Assembly: GCF_026212465.1 (NCBI RefSeq) | Contig: NC_080058.1 | Coordinates: forward strand, 21,412,335 to 21,476,334 | DNA from: Amaranthus tricolor | Taxonomy: Eukaryota > Streptophyta > Magnoliopsida > Caryophyllales > Amaranthaceae | DNA length: 64,000 bases | Direction: 5' to 3' | Shown: one piece after another, positions 35,301 through 49,200 of the stretch | How the letters are laid out: every line of letters starts with the position of its first letter | Numbering within the stretch: position 1 is the stretch's first letter | The notes under the pieces: generated by a model | Seen by the model: only the letters and a program-made list of their open reading frames with translations | Database searches by the model: none | Told to the model about the DNA's origin: nothing | Position numbers and translations under genes: made by a program

Positions 35301-38300
35301 AAAATAGAACCACTTCTCTTCAATTAAGTTGTCAACCTACAGCTTGTTTATACCAATTAAGAACACAGTAGATTCATAGTTTGGTTCGAAGCAGTCATAC
35401 CTTGCTCAAATTGGCAACGAGCTGGATCTTCCCCAAAGTATACTATTAAAGCATCAACATTTCTACCCTGCAAAGTATATATTAGTCAAAAGTAAAATCT
35501 TACAAACAAAAGATATGAACCCAAGATTTAGAATATGTAGACTTACAACGCTAGAATAAAGTGACGCCAGCGAGCGAACCTCTGCCTCAGCAGAACAGAG
35601 AAATTGCTTCAGATTCTGAAAGACCAAACGAAAATAATTCGATTGAAGTCCACACTGACTTAAGTTAGACGCCATCATTACAACTTGTCTATCAATAGTA
35701 TCTTAAGAACACAATAATCAATAATCATGTATAAATTTTAACTTGTTTTCCTTGTCTCTTTAATAGTTGATCACTTGATCTGATCGTATATCTATACAAA
35801 AAAGGCTAAACAACTTTCTTAATCAATGGATACTACCAGTGAATCTAATAGTTTTAAAAGTAAAAATCTAAATTAGCACGCAAGTATTCCAGTTAGCATC
35901 CTCAGTGCCCAACATGAGTTGCGTCATATATTCCAACTAAATAAAATAAATGCTACCTAAGGTGTAATCTCAACAAAATTCAAAAATAATACTTTTATCT
36001 TATTAGATTCATTTACTACTCAATTCTTGGAAACACAAATCATCGATACTATCTTGGTTTCGAATTATAATAGACTAAACAACTTTGTATTACAAAAAAG
36101 GCTTCTAACATCCAATCGAATACTCAAACCATGCTTAGGTGGGTGCCTAAGTGCAATAACTTAATAGCATTGGCGTTATGGAATGTTAATGTAGATGCAT
36201 TCACTAGGCAAAAACTATTTATTCGAGAAATATATATTAGTGAAGCCACGGGGTTTATTGTTCCACGCAAACTAATAGTCAATAATTTAAATCATCTTTG
36301 ATCAAAACTAATTTGTCAATAATTTCAGACTATTTGGGATGGAATTTAGACTTTCGGTATTTTTTTGGACACCAACGTGATACTAGGGACTTTCAAAATC
36401 CTGTCCATCCCAACTACATAGACTCACAAGAACTTGATACCAGGGAATTTCAAAGCCCACCACCGACCACATAGAATTTCATAGACCTTAGTCCTATTTT
36501 TCTAAAACCACTCCCCTTATTATTTAAGAGTTGATTAAGACCATTTGTAATTGTGTATAAATAATTGATGAATGAAAATGGGATTAAGAATTTATTCTAT
36601 AATGTTAATTTGTTAAGATTCGATTATTTGATTTTGGATCACAACACAACAATTTTAGAACCTTGATTCTAAAAGATAGAGATTGGCTACATGAACCAAT
36701 ACATCATTTTCAACGGTCGACCACATGGATTCTTCAACTACATTCATTCAAATCTTTTACCATCTCAATTTGTAAGTGCAGATTTTTCATATAATTTTCC
36801 ACTACTTCAAGTCATATTTGGTCTTTCGCACAGTTTTTTTTAAATCTCACGAGCTCCAACTTTCTATTTTGCTTACTAGTTGGCTAATAACCGTCTTTGT
36901 ACATGCCCAAACCATCTTAAACGATTTTCTTTCATATTTTCCTCAATATTTGCAATTCCTAACCCTCTCTTTTATATTCCTTTCAAATTTTATCTCCCAA
37001 GGTATGCCTAATCTCACATTGAAGCATTCACATTTCCGCCGCTCTCCTTTTTCTACTATAATTCTTTTTAAAAAGTGGAACATTCTAATCTATAAAGTAG
37101 TGCCAGTCTAATGGTTGTTCAATAAAATGTACGCTTCGACTTTGAGGGCACACCTCGATCACAAAATATTGCCACCCACACTTTATTATATGGGTTACAT
37201 CTTGTTGGATGTCTCCACTACTCTGAATATGGACCCGAGGTACTTGAAGCATCCCCCTAAAGCGATGTCTCTCATTACCGTGTTTGTGCTAAAACACTCC
37301 ATTAACTTGGTCTTGTTCGACTTAATTTGAAACCTTGTGACTCCAACTCTTGTCTCCATCATTCTAACTTAAAATTTACACCCTGGTCTCATCTAAGAAA
37401 TTAATGTCATCAACAAACAACGTCCACCAAGTTATCTCTCCTTGAATCGATCGATTTATCTCATCCAGAACTGTCCAGAGAGTAAAAAGGGCATAGGGCT
37501 AAGCCTTAATCAAGGCCAATTGTCCTTGAAAAATCCTCTGTTGCCCCTCCACATGTCCTAACATTCGTCTTTACTTCTCAATACATATCTTGCACAACAT
37601 CATTCTTTACTACGAAACTACCACCTCATTCTCCTAAAATCTCCATAGTTATTCCAATGATGTAAGTTTTCATCTTTGTGCAAGTATCCTCTACATCCAA
37701 AGTCATCTCCCAATTTTCTTCTTCATAAACTTTTTCAGGGAAAGCTTTAGCACTATCCTCTTTCAATCTCGACCATTTAATCATACATATTTCTTTAGAT
37801 TGCATTTACTCGGGCTTTAAAAGTCACCAGTTTCTACTTTTTTTTTACCATGTGTTAGCAACCCCAAATCCTATGAGAGTACATAATCCAAAATAGAATC
37901 TCCTTCTGTATAAATAACCAACTATACTTAAAACTTTATATGCCCTTGCTCTTTTGACGCCACACTCGAGCCATGTGGCGCTTCCATTTTGGACTACGTC
38001 CTAGTATCAATGGAAAAGATGGGACCAACTTCTTATGCCGCCACGTCGACCCATGGTTGTCAGAGTTGGGAAAAGACTGCCAACTCGTCAAGAGGGGAGG
38101 ACAAACGACGGTCTTGATGGAATTGATGCCCCACATTATCCCTGTTGTCATGACCATTCTTGTCAAGATTCAAAGATTGATTCATGAGACAAGGAATCTT
38201 GATTGCCTTTTACCAAAGCCAACGTCTTAATTTCGAGGTAAGAACGACATGACAAAACGCAACTCATCATGCTTTGCATTCTATTCCGCTTGATACCTCC

Positions 38301-39843
38301 CTTGAGTACTTCCATTCAAAGAAGAGAAATCCTGAAGACGATCCTCCAAGCCTTATAAATTGAGACGCATGTCTTGAATACTGCCCTCAAGCGAGTCCAA
38401 TCGGCTTGCCTAGGAAGGTGCCATAATCGCCCAAGATCACCCATCTGATACCACAGTTAAAGAACCAAACCTACTACCAGTTCTTAAGACAGAAACCTGC
38501 AAATGGTCTTCACACAAAGGAAACACAAAAGAAGATTAAAAGAATACCTCAGAACTTCTATTGAAAAATGAGATGAATCTCACACTGGAACTTCGAGTAG
38601 ACAAGAAACTCCTTAAATGGTTTTCACCGATTATTACACACACATGAAAAATAACTTTAACAGCCCCTTATATATACAAGGGTATAAAACAGAAACCAAC
38701 AAACAAAAATATAAAATATAAATGCCAACTCAGTCTATTCTTTTCCGCCTACTATAAGTAAAGAGTCCTTCGGATTTCATCTTTGTGGTTTCCGTAATTT
38801 CGCTTGGGTCCATAACATTAACCAAGCAACGATATTTGGTGGACCATTAATAAAAAGGGAAAAACAAAACCAGCCAATTTACAAATTTAGTATAATTTAC
38901 AGTGGCATGTTACCCTCCAACATCTCACTTGTGATATGCTAATAAAACTAAGTTTCTTAAGGAAAAAGAATCTACAAACATAGTACAAAATCGCACCCAG
39001 ACAACATAGCAATAGGCTGCATTCTAACCATTAAACCAACAATATTGACTGCTAAAGTGATTTCGTGAGTGTAACTACAACCGCGATCGAGTCCAACATT
39101 TTTCACTATGGCTGCGATTCAAGATATCAATCAAGAATATTACATTTATGTATATGCACAGATAAAGCAAAATATATGACATTCTCTAACATCAATTGTA
39201 GTACCTTCTGAAACTTTTCAGAGACAGGGCCATCATTTTCTGACATTGACAGTTCTTGCACTACCATTTCTAGTCCTTTGTTAATTGCTTGCATCTCCTC
39301 TGCCACGAATTTGAGTTGGATCTGCTTTGACTTTCGCAGTCAGCGAGTGCAAGTCAAAAACTTAAGTCAATGAAATCTACGAAGTGTACCTTTGTTGCTA
39401 GTTCAATACTATCAAGATCCTTCGAGAAATTTAAAAGCTCTGGAACTTTCTCGGAAATCACCTAGTATCATTATCACTCATCAGCAAAACGAAGGTAAAA
39501 GGTCCTTAGAGCCTAGGTGCTGGCGAAGGCATAGGCTTTTTGTAGGTGAGGTGCACTTTCATTAAGAAACTTAAAAATCATTTTGAAAACATATATAATA
39601 CTTAAAACAACATGACATTAATATTATAATAGCAACAAGCTTCAAAAATTCATTATCAATGCCGTAAACACTACTTTAGTGCATAACTATTATAATGAGA
39701 TTATGATGAATACCCAAAGTAATTTTTTCCTCTTTAACAACTTTACAACTCTCTTTTTTGGGAAGCAATTGTTTCTCGAACAATACTTTTTTGTCAGGCA
39801 AATTGGTTCTCATGGTTTTCATAGTTCTCACTTGAGCTTCTTC

Positions 39844-39914
<71 letters not shown>

Positions 39915-40179
39915 ATCAGATAAGAAGAATTTAAAATAAGAAGGATGAAAAGGATTTTTGTTTTGTCATTATATACATAAAAAAGGATACTATGTTATAA
40001 ATTAAGAACATTCTTCAAATTAATGTCATGGTATCTTTCTGTGTAACATAGTGATTTTTACAATTATGTGTTTTTGCCTCAATCGTGACCTTAGATTTAT
40101 TATCTTAGTGAAATCAAGGGTGTAAAGTGCTTCTTACCCTTCTCATTTTCAACACCCTTCTCTCTCTCTCTCTCTATAC

Positions 40180-40253
<74 letters not shown>

Positions 40254-43200
40254 TTATTTCAATGTTGGTTAGCCTTGTTATGGGGGTGTTACACATGCAG
40301 AGGTCCTTGGGAAGATAAACATGCTCGCAAAGAGTAGCTCGAGGCTCAAGAAAAGGGAAGGTCTGTGTTAGGACTAACTGAAGGACACGCTCAAAGTCAG
40401 GCCAAGTTAGACTTTGGGATGATCATGACATCTTTTGAAGTGGGCCTTGGATATTAGAGTTATTAGAGTTTCAAACAGGTAGAGGAGGGGATAGAGCATT
40501 TAGAAAACTAGAATAGAGTGTTACATTCATCAAGGCGTTCAAGAAAGGTGTCCATCCAATGGATAAGAACTAATGATTGAGAAAGCATGACTTGACCTAG
40601 CAATGAGGCTTGTCGAGTGGCACACATGGGCATGATTAACTTTGTGGAGTGAGTGCACATGGCATAATGATCTTAACTACATAATTTATTTGGAATATAC
40701 CCTTGTATGAACTTTATATTAAGTAATCTTTACTTATAGACACTTGTATGAACATATATTAACTAATATGAACATATTATCTTATCTCTACTTAGAAGCC
40801 CTTATCTAAATATATTAGCTTTTATCTGAAATTATTATTTCTAAAACGGGCATAAAAATAGAGACTAAAAAGTATAGACACTTATTCATAACTTTTGTCA
40901 CAATTACAAAGGAGAAACATTTAAGGGTTAAAGATTGATAGTCTATAAAGGGACCAATTTGCTGTCCAGTTTTAACTTTTATGTAACTCACATAGATTCA
41001 TATGTATAGAACTTATATAATAATTTCTTATAAAGATTAGGAATGCAGTTGTACCTTGCAAAGATAGTGCATTAACGTCATCTTGTTATTCCGTGCACGA
41101 GTTTCTGTAAGCTTCAACAAGCTATCAAGACGAAAACCAACAGCAGAGCCTAGCACGAAGAAGTAGAACAGAAGTGAAGAAACAGAAAAGAACTTAAAGT
41201 GGAAGGGTACAGGTTCTTGTGGAAGGCTATCAAATGTAACGTGTCTGTCTAATAAAAAGACCCTTTGAATGCTGTTTACTTAAATTGACCATCTCACATT
41301 ATAGTTTCTCTCTTGAAGTCATATTAAGAAGTTAAGTGCTCAGTCCATATAGCACATAAGTCAAATCAACCTTGGAAGTATATATCTTTTAACTCAAGAA
41401 CATCAAAGCATCAAATTTTTAGAATTTGAGAAAGGTATCATTTGATAAGAATGTCTCAGAAAAGCTACTATCATTGAACAGTGCTCCCCCTACAGCCTAT
41501 ATCAAACAAAGAATTGATCATTACTTTTAAGATTCACATGGTTTCATTAGTGAGGATTCAGATATAGGGGAGGTATATCAAATCAAACAATTTTCTGCAG
41601 CATAAAAACATCCGACCTTCCCAAACACCACACTAGGTGGGAGTCACTTAGTGGCATCGGGGTAATGAAATGTTGCTGATTTAGTTGTGATGTAACCAAT
41701 TTATCCATTGTTAGATATCTTCAGAAACTGCGCCAAAACTCCAATAGAAAAATAGAAGGAACTATAGGCAGGTGAACACATGAGTAAAAATTTCTACAGC
41801 CATAGATTTGAAAGTTTCATAAACCAAAAAAAGAGGAACAACAAGCTGGTCAGGACAAAAGTCAGGCAATGGCAAAAGACTTGATGAAAGTTTTAAAATT
41901 TCCACCTCTATGATTCCCGTTCATCAGACCCATTCACTCTATACAAAAGGGGCCAAAGATAACGTCATGTCATTGATGAAAAAAATTTAACCTAAAACAT
42001 CAACATCTTTATTCACATTTTCAATTATAGACGGAAATCGTTGATCGTGGAAAGAAATTGTTGGTATTGTATTGTACATTGCTTCTAATGTTCATCCTAA
42101 AATGTGAATACCAAGGACCTGGAAATCATTATACACAAACTCGAAGCCAGCAAGCTACTCTCTACATCTGGAGAAAGTGCAATATATAGTATGCAGAACC
42201 TATACGATGAAGAAGCATTTCTTCCAACTGCCATGCACTAGATGAAATGAAGTTGAAATCTAAAGTTGCTAAAATGACGCAGATAATTACAATATACCTC
42301 TAGCAGTACCCTGATTTAAAGCATTACCCAGAGAAAGAACTGTCTGCATAATTCGTTTGAGTTTCACTGAGCTTCTGACCTGAAAATAAGAATGTTCAGC
42401 ATGACTGTAATAACTGAAGATATTGATCAAGCACACATTAAAATGTAACACATTACTCAAACAAATTAGTTAAAGGTTATTTGAGGACTACATAATAATG
42501 GTAAAAAGCTGCTACATCCAACAAGAAATCACTCACAGTAGGCATACCATATATATCAAGAAAATGCACAAGAAAGAAGAAACACATAATACTTACCTGA
42601 TCCGCTACAGAATTCACAATGTTGAGGCTCTGCCTAAGATCAGAAACCTGATCAAGAGCTACATATTAAACTCTCCAGAGTAAATAATATTTTCTAACCA
42701 GAAAGAGATCACTAACCCACTGACCTGAACACGAAACTGCATCTTAAAGGAAAAAACTCTTAATTTCGCTTCAGCTCTAGGCACTCGCATTAATTCAAGA
42801 AAGAACTGTTATAGAATGGTACAAGATCATCATTAAACCAGAATACAGGGCAAAAAAGGGAGGGGAGCCATCAAGTTAAGATCAGAAGTGGTCCACTAGT
42901 AGCAATAAATACGATAATTTATTAAAAAAACCATAGATATATTTTAGATACACTGCACGTAACAAGGAATATGAGGTCATTGAGAAAGTGGGAGAAGGTG
43001 GGAATGGGATCAAAAAGTGGAGCAGTGGGGATACAATGATAAAAAGGTTATGTCAAATTAAGAAAGATTTGAATAGGGACAAACGAAAGGGCCAGACAGA
43101 AACGGAAACAAGGACAAACAAAAAGAGATGGAGGAAGTATCACATTGCCACAATAACACATCATAAACTTTGTTCACTTTGTCTCTTTCTTTCAGTTGAA

Positions 43201-46200
43201 GAGGTTTCATAACAGCTAATTATGTAAAAGATAAACTAATTTTAAATTTTTTAAGGTTTGCTGAATCCAATTGACGGGCTTGTGTAACATTCAAAGATTG
43301 GTTGTGGATGTTTATGGCCATATCAATACGTTGCTTAGAGTTCACATGATAATGCGAAAATCAATTAAGTCAGCCCAAAATGTTAAATTTTAACAAAAAA
43401 ACTTCATTTTTCAGTTTGACCCATCTATAGTTAGTGTTGATACATACAGGTGAATTGTCCTACAAAAATTGAACTGAGATATGCTATTACTCCCTTCACT
43501 CTCTTTTGAGCTTCATTCAGAATCATCACAATAGTTTGAATATTTGTATTGATACAGTTTATACGTAATTAATTCACGATTCTCTGCATAAATTAATATT
43601 AAATATGTAAGGCAGGATTCTCTACATAAATCTTATTTGCATCATGATGTATACATTATCTTAGCCTCCAAATTTTAATATTAGTATGTTCTAAAAGCTT
43701 AAATCCAAAGCACAAATACATGTAGAAGACATCAATAAAACAAGCATCATAACAACCATACATAATACAGGCTCTAGAACTAGTGAAGGTCCAGCAAGAA
43801 AGAGCAATGAGCATATTGAAAAATAGCATACCTGCTCAGACTTCCCAAGCTTATCAATTGTTCCATTGTATCCCTTAGTTCATGATAATAGTAAGCAAGA
43901 ATCAGCCAGAAAGAAAGCTTAATCATATACATCAGCATTTATTTAATTTGCAAATATTTAAAAAGTGCAAATTTCAGAGAAATTGACGACCCTACATTAA
44001 TTAAACTAGATAAAGATGGGTAAGTCTTGGGTGGTCTTAGTCCACACTTAAATAGTTTGAATCAATCTTAATATTCCCTTATTTTCTACATAAATCGCTT
44101 GAATCCATTCTTTAATGAAAAGGTAAACACCATTTAGTATGGACTAATTCATACAAGACTTTAGAATAAAGATAATGTTACCGTTTAAGAAAATTATCGA
44201 GGAGCTAACTATATTTAGAGTATAACTCGTGTAACAACTATGCCAAAGCATCAATCCAATTTCAAACTATTTGAGGTAGAGTATAACTCGTACAATTAAT
44301 TTGAAAAAAACTTGGTCTAGAATACAAGTCAATCAAGAAAAAAAATGAACCTTCAACACTTCCATCTCTTCTTTGGTTGGACAAAATTTTATGAGATTCT
44401 CCACTTGATCAATATCCAATGAAGAATCTTCTAGCGAAAGGACTGAACACTGTAAGTTCAATTAAAGAGTATTATCAAACAGGACAAAAGTGCCCTATTA
44501 CATACATATTTAATGACAATATGCCCACTGTACATATAATTCTCGCACATCAAATGTGCAATTAAAACAACTCATGCTTTAACATACCATCAATTCTTGT
44601 AACGGAACTTTAACTTTTGAGAGCATAATCTCACAATTATACGCTCTCCGATGATCAATCTGCAAAGTATGAGGATATGTAAGTACAAAGATTAAAATTC
44701 ATGAAAGGAAACAAAAAAAAAAAAAAAACAAATTCCGAATGATGCAAATCATAGAGCAAAGGGTCAAACACTTGGTTATTATGAAACATATATGAACGTG
44801 CTATTTTGATATGTCCAACTTAATGTCTATAATTTTGAAGCTAATAGTGTTTAGATGAAAATCAACATCATAAGCAATATAAATAATGAAAAGTTTTGAA
44901 GCTAATAGTGTTTAGATGAACAAGAGGCAATAGTAGCATAAAAGCACCAAAAGGTAGATAAATGGGAGCACAAAACTTCAAAAGACAACTTCAAGCTCAT
45001 ATTCTAGTTTTTAATTCTTGTAATTAGTGGAGGAACATAGACAACGGTGATATAAGAGTACGGCATAAACGTGGGAATAACGAACAACTAAGTGTTGCTA
45101 ATGAAAGGGGAAAAAAAACAACTATTATCCATGAATGTGAGTGTGTCTCAAAAACTATATATCTTTGAACTTTGACCTTTGAGTAAGTATCGAGTTGTTA
45201 CATATAGGGCCTAATTTGAGCGTGTTCTTAGTTAGGTAGCCTAAAACCTAGCAGTATTGAGCAGTTGAGTTAATCTTGAAGTGCTACTTTTGCTAATCCT
45301 CAAAATTCAACAAATCCATTCACTCAAAACTGTCATATTTAGGTGCATTTGGACTCATATCATCACATAGCTTGAACGATGTCCAGCACTGCAATAACAG
45401 AAAATTGTAAGAAGAATAATTTCCAAGCAATTTGAGTTGCTTGACACTCCACAGAGAATGATCTCACAACACAAAAGGCATACTTACCTACTCCTTGTCG
45501 GCAAAACCTCTCCTACAGTATAACTAAGCGACAAATAACAGAATGCCATTAACTGAATATAGTCACTCAAGTCAAATTTGCCCCCTCTTTTGAGAGAATC
45601 ATTGCTTCCAACGCCATTATAAGTTTTCAAAATGAGTAGTTTAATAGGATGTATCACACAAACCACCAAAAAATAAAAATAAAAAAGAAATTAAGAGAAT
45701 GAGAAGTAATGCCTAAAACCCTCGACAATTAAAATGTTACTGTTACCAAAAAGAAATTTTTTAAAGGGCGGCTCAGTGAACAATCCCTCCTCACAACAAG
45801 GCGTTTGGAAAAGGGTCCCACGACAGAGATGTAATGTAAGCAAACCTTACAATACAGAGGCTGCTTCCATGACTTGAACCTGTGCTTTTCAGTCACATGA
45901 TGACTCCTAAACCGATGCGCCAAGACTCCCTTTCCAAAAATAATTATTACAATGACGAAATTAACCATTGAATTTCATCATTGCATAGGTGTCAGTGATT
46001 AGATATACTACATTATTTTCCCTTGCTAGCACATTTTACTACCTAACGTATTTCATAATCCTTCTTTCTTTTTTCTTGTTTTCCTATTTGAGGTGTGTAA
46101 AGAGCCACAAAGCAATGTTTTCAGGTGGGATTCAAGGACAACTCTTAGGTGTATATCATCATCGTTCTAGGAAGAGATTTGCAATAGTAACCAAGCAATA

Positions 46201-49200
46201 AGTATCATATCACCTATCCAATCTTTCTATGCCGACAGAACTAATCCATATTAACCAAATATATGAAAATTCCAAACTATTACCAGTTGCACTTTATCTG
46301 ATTTGGGTGCTCCAAGACCACGTCCAGCTTTGCTGTGAATACCTCCCAGATCTGAATTTGGAGCTGAAGTAGAGAAGAGACTCTCCAATTCTGACATGTC
46401 AAAATGAGGAGCACTACAAAAATAGAAAACAAAAATTGTCACAATTGTAAAAATCCTACAATATACTCTATTTTATCTTCAAAAAAATTTCATGTCTGTT
46501 TGTACTGTCCACAACATATCTTATTGTTACTTGATATGAAAAATTCACACCGCCCAACCCATGAATGATCCCCCCTTCCACTAACTCTACTTACATTTCT
46601 CTCCCTTTGTGCCACATGTGATGTGCTGCTACCTTTTTAATATTTTTTTTACTTAACTTTTACACTTACTCATGATAATGCATAATTATTCAAGTAACAA
46701 CCTCAAATGTGCATCCAAACCTAATTGGAAATATTCAACAGAGTATGACACGATACATCATAACTAAAGTCCTTTTAGAAAACTACAATCACTACATACA
46801 TAGCATTTTCTTCAGAATTCTGAGTATCAGCCCACAGACTCCCTTGCACTGCTCTCGTCAGCTTCAACCAATGCAATGGCTTTAGCTTTCTGGTTTGGGA
46901 ATTTTTTGATCCTGCATAATATGAATATTTTCCCTTCCAATTAAGAGAACTTCGAGGAGGTGCAGGAGCTGTACTAGAACCCATCTTTGGTGGTCCTTGA
47001 CCAAAATTAACTGGAAGTGGAGGTGCACATGGAACAGAAGAAGAGTTTTGTGTTTGGCAGGATTCAAGTCCAGGGCCATAAGGTGGAGGAGGAGGTGGTG
47101 CTGGAAATGACCTTGAAGACCCCAACTTCTGGGGCAGAAGTGGGGCAGGAGGAGTTTCACCTTTTCTATAGTTCTTTAAAGGAGACATAGGAGAAAGTGC
47201 AGGGGGGCAAGGTTCAGACATGACGGCACTATTTTTGCATGGTGGTTCAAAATGAGGCTGGGATGGCACCGCTTCAGTTTCTTCTACCTTATTTTCTAAA
47301 GTTTGAGTAGGTACATTTGAGAGAGATGATGAGCAAAATCTTCTACCAGTAGCTTGCTTTTCATTTGCCAGAGAAGGTAGCTGTACACAAGGAAGAGAGC
47401 ATTCTGCTCTAGCTGGAGATCCAAGAGTGGATTCTTGTGTTACTGGAATGGAACTTGGTCTTGGAGGTGAGGGAAATGCTGAAGTTAATGTTTCAAAACG
47501 ATGATCCTTTCTTGAAGGTGTTTTTACAGAATAAGTTGAGTTTACCAATTGATAACTGGAAATCACTTTTGAACCCTTAAGGATAGGATCAACATCTGCC
47601 TTTTTAACAGTCGCTAATGGTGGCAAAAGTCTGCCACTTAAAATTGAGATGTCCTTTGCTGCAGCAGTTGGAGATGACTGAGAAAATGCTGATGGTGAAT
47701 AGTCTTCAAGGCCGAAATGAGTATGTTTATAAGCCAAATCTTCTTGTAACCCAACTGGTTGAGTTTGTAGACGCAATTGTTGAGAAGGCATAGAGGGTAA
47801 TGGTGCCAAAAAAGGGGTCGACTCTAAAAGCCCTGATGTTGTTTTACCACCATTTACATCACCACCACTCTCTATATACTGATTCTGGGAAACACATGAA
47901 GTAGTAAAAGATCCAAAATCTTTATGAGCCGTTGCCTCCGGGTGATATTGGTCCATCCGAACATTGAAGTTCTGAGGCTTATCCATCTGTGCACTTAACT
48001 TGCAATCCTTTAACATAAGTTTATGAAGTGAGCCTTCATTCTCTGACTCCTTTGGATTACAAAATATGGTAGACTTCAGCTCTTCATTTAACTCCTGCAG
48101 CGTTGATCTTCGCACTGGGTCAGTACACTCATCATGAGGTAGTACTTGCAAAGTCGCAAATTCAAAGTGTTCGGGGGAATTGTGGGAGACCGGAACTTCT
48201 ATTATCATACTTTGAGAAGCATCTGTTTTTGATTCTAACCAATCAACATGACTGAAAAACTCCTGAATTTTCGCAAAGGCTTCCACTGGCAGACCCTCTT
48301 TTTCCTCAAAGCACAACGATTTGGCAGTAACAGTAGATGTAGCAGCCTCCATGTCCGAAAACAGAACCTGATTGAAAAGGAATAGAACGGTAAGCAGAAA
48401 CATTAGACAGGTGGAAAATGCATTAAAAGATATTAAACAAACAGATAAACAAACCGTTGCTAAACAAACCTCTACTCTAAAGTCCTTTGGGAAGTGATCC
48501 TTAGTGTCCCATTGTGTATCAATTTCTTCTCGATTAAGCATTATAATGTTTGACCTTATAAAAGCTAAGTTGAACACAATACGAAACATCATGTCTTCAT
48601 GCTCCAAATCCTTGTGAAGGCTTGTGCACTCAATCACAATATCCCCTTTGATATTGCAATTGATATCAATTTTAACAAGCTCCGCCTCTGCCTGCACCAA
48701 TTTAGAATAGAAACAATAAAAGCATGAAATATTATTGCAAGACAGATAAGATATAAAACATAAATGCCGTTCATAATCGATTGTAAAGCAGGTATCAATT
48801 ACAGGCACACATGTGGCACAATAACAGACAACTCAACACAATTATAACCAGTGAGCTGTGGAGAAGGAGAGAGATTACAGCAAAACAAACTAAATACATG
48901 ATAGAATACAGAACATTATCACCAAGCTCAGATATCCTCGAAATGATACAGCCTCAATTTTTACTTTTTTAGCCACACTTCTTCGCCTTTTCATGTGAAA
49001 TTTTCTCGAGAAACAGTGCTATTAAAAAATCAAGGAAATAGAAGCAAATGTGAATTTAACAATATCACAAAAAAAAAACAACAAAATGAGAACATAACCT
49101 ATTGAAAGGCTCAACTAACATAAAATGTGACAAGTAACGAGTAGAGCCAATGAAGCATATAAAACAAATTCACTAGGCCTTATGAAGCGTCATATTATAT

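Noticed and set aside
36130..36200. Strings like AGGTGGG(T/A)G(C/T)C..TTAGTGGCAT with GGTAATG at about 36140, 41630 and 49530
   Set aside because: They may be LINE 3' tails of one family, but each is under 80 bp and too diverged to call.
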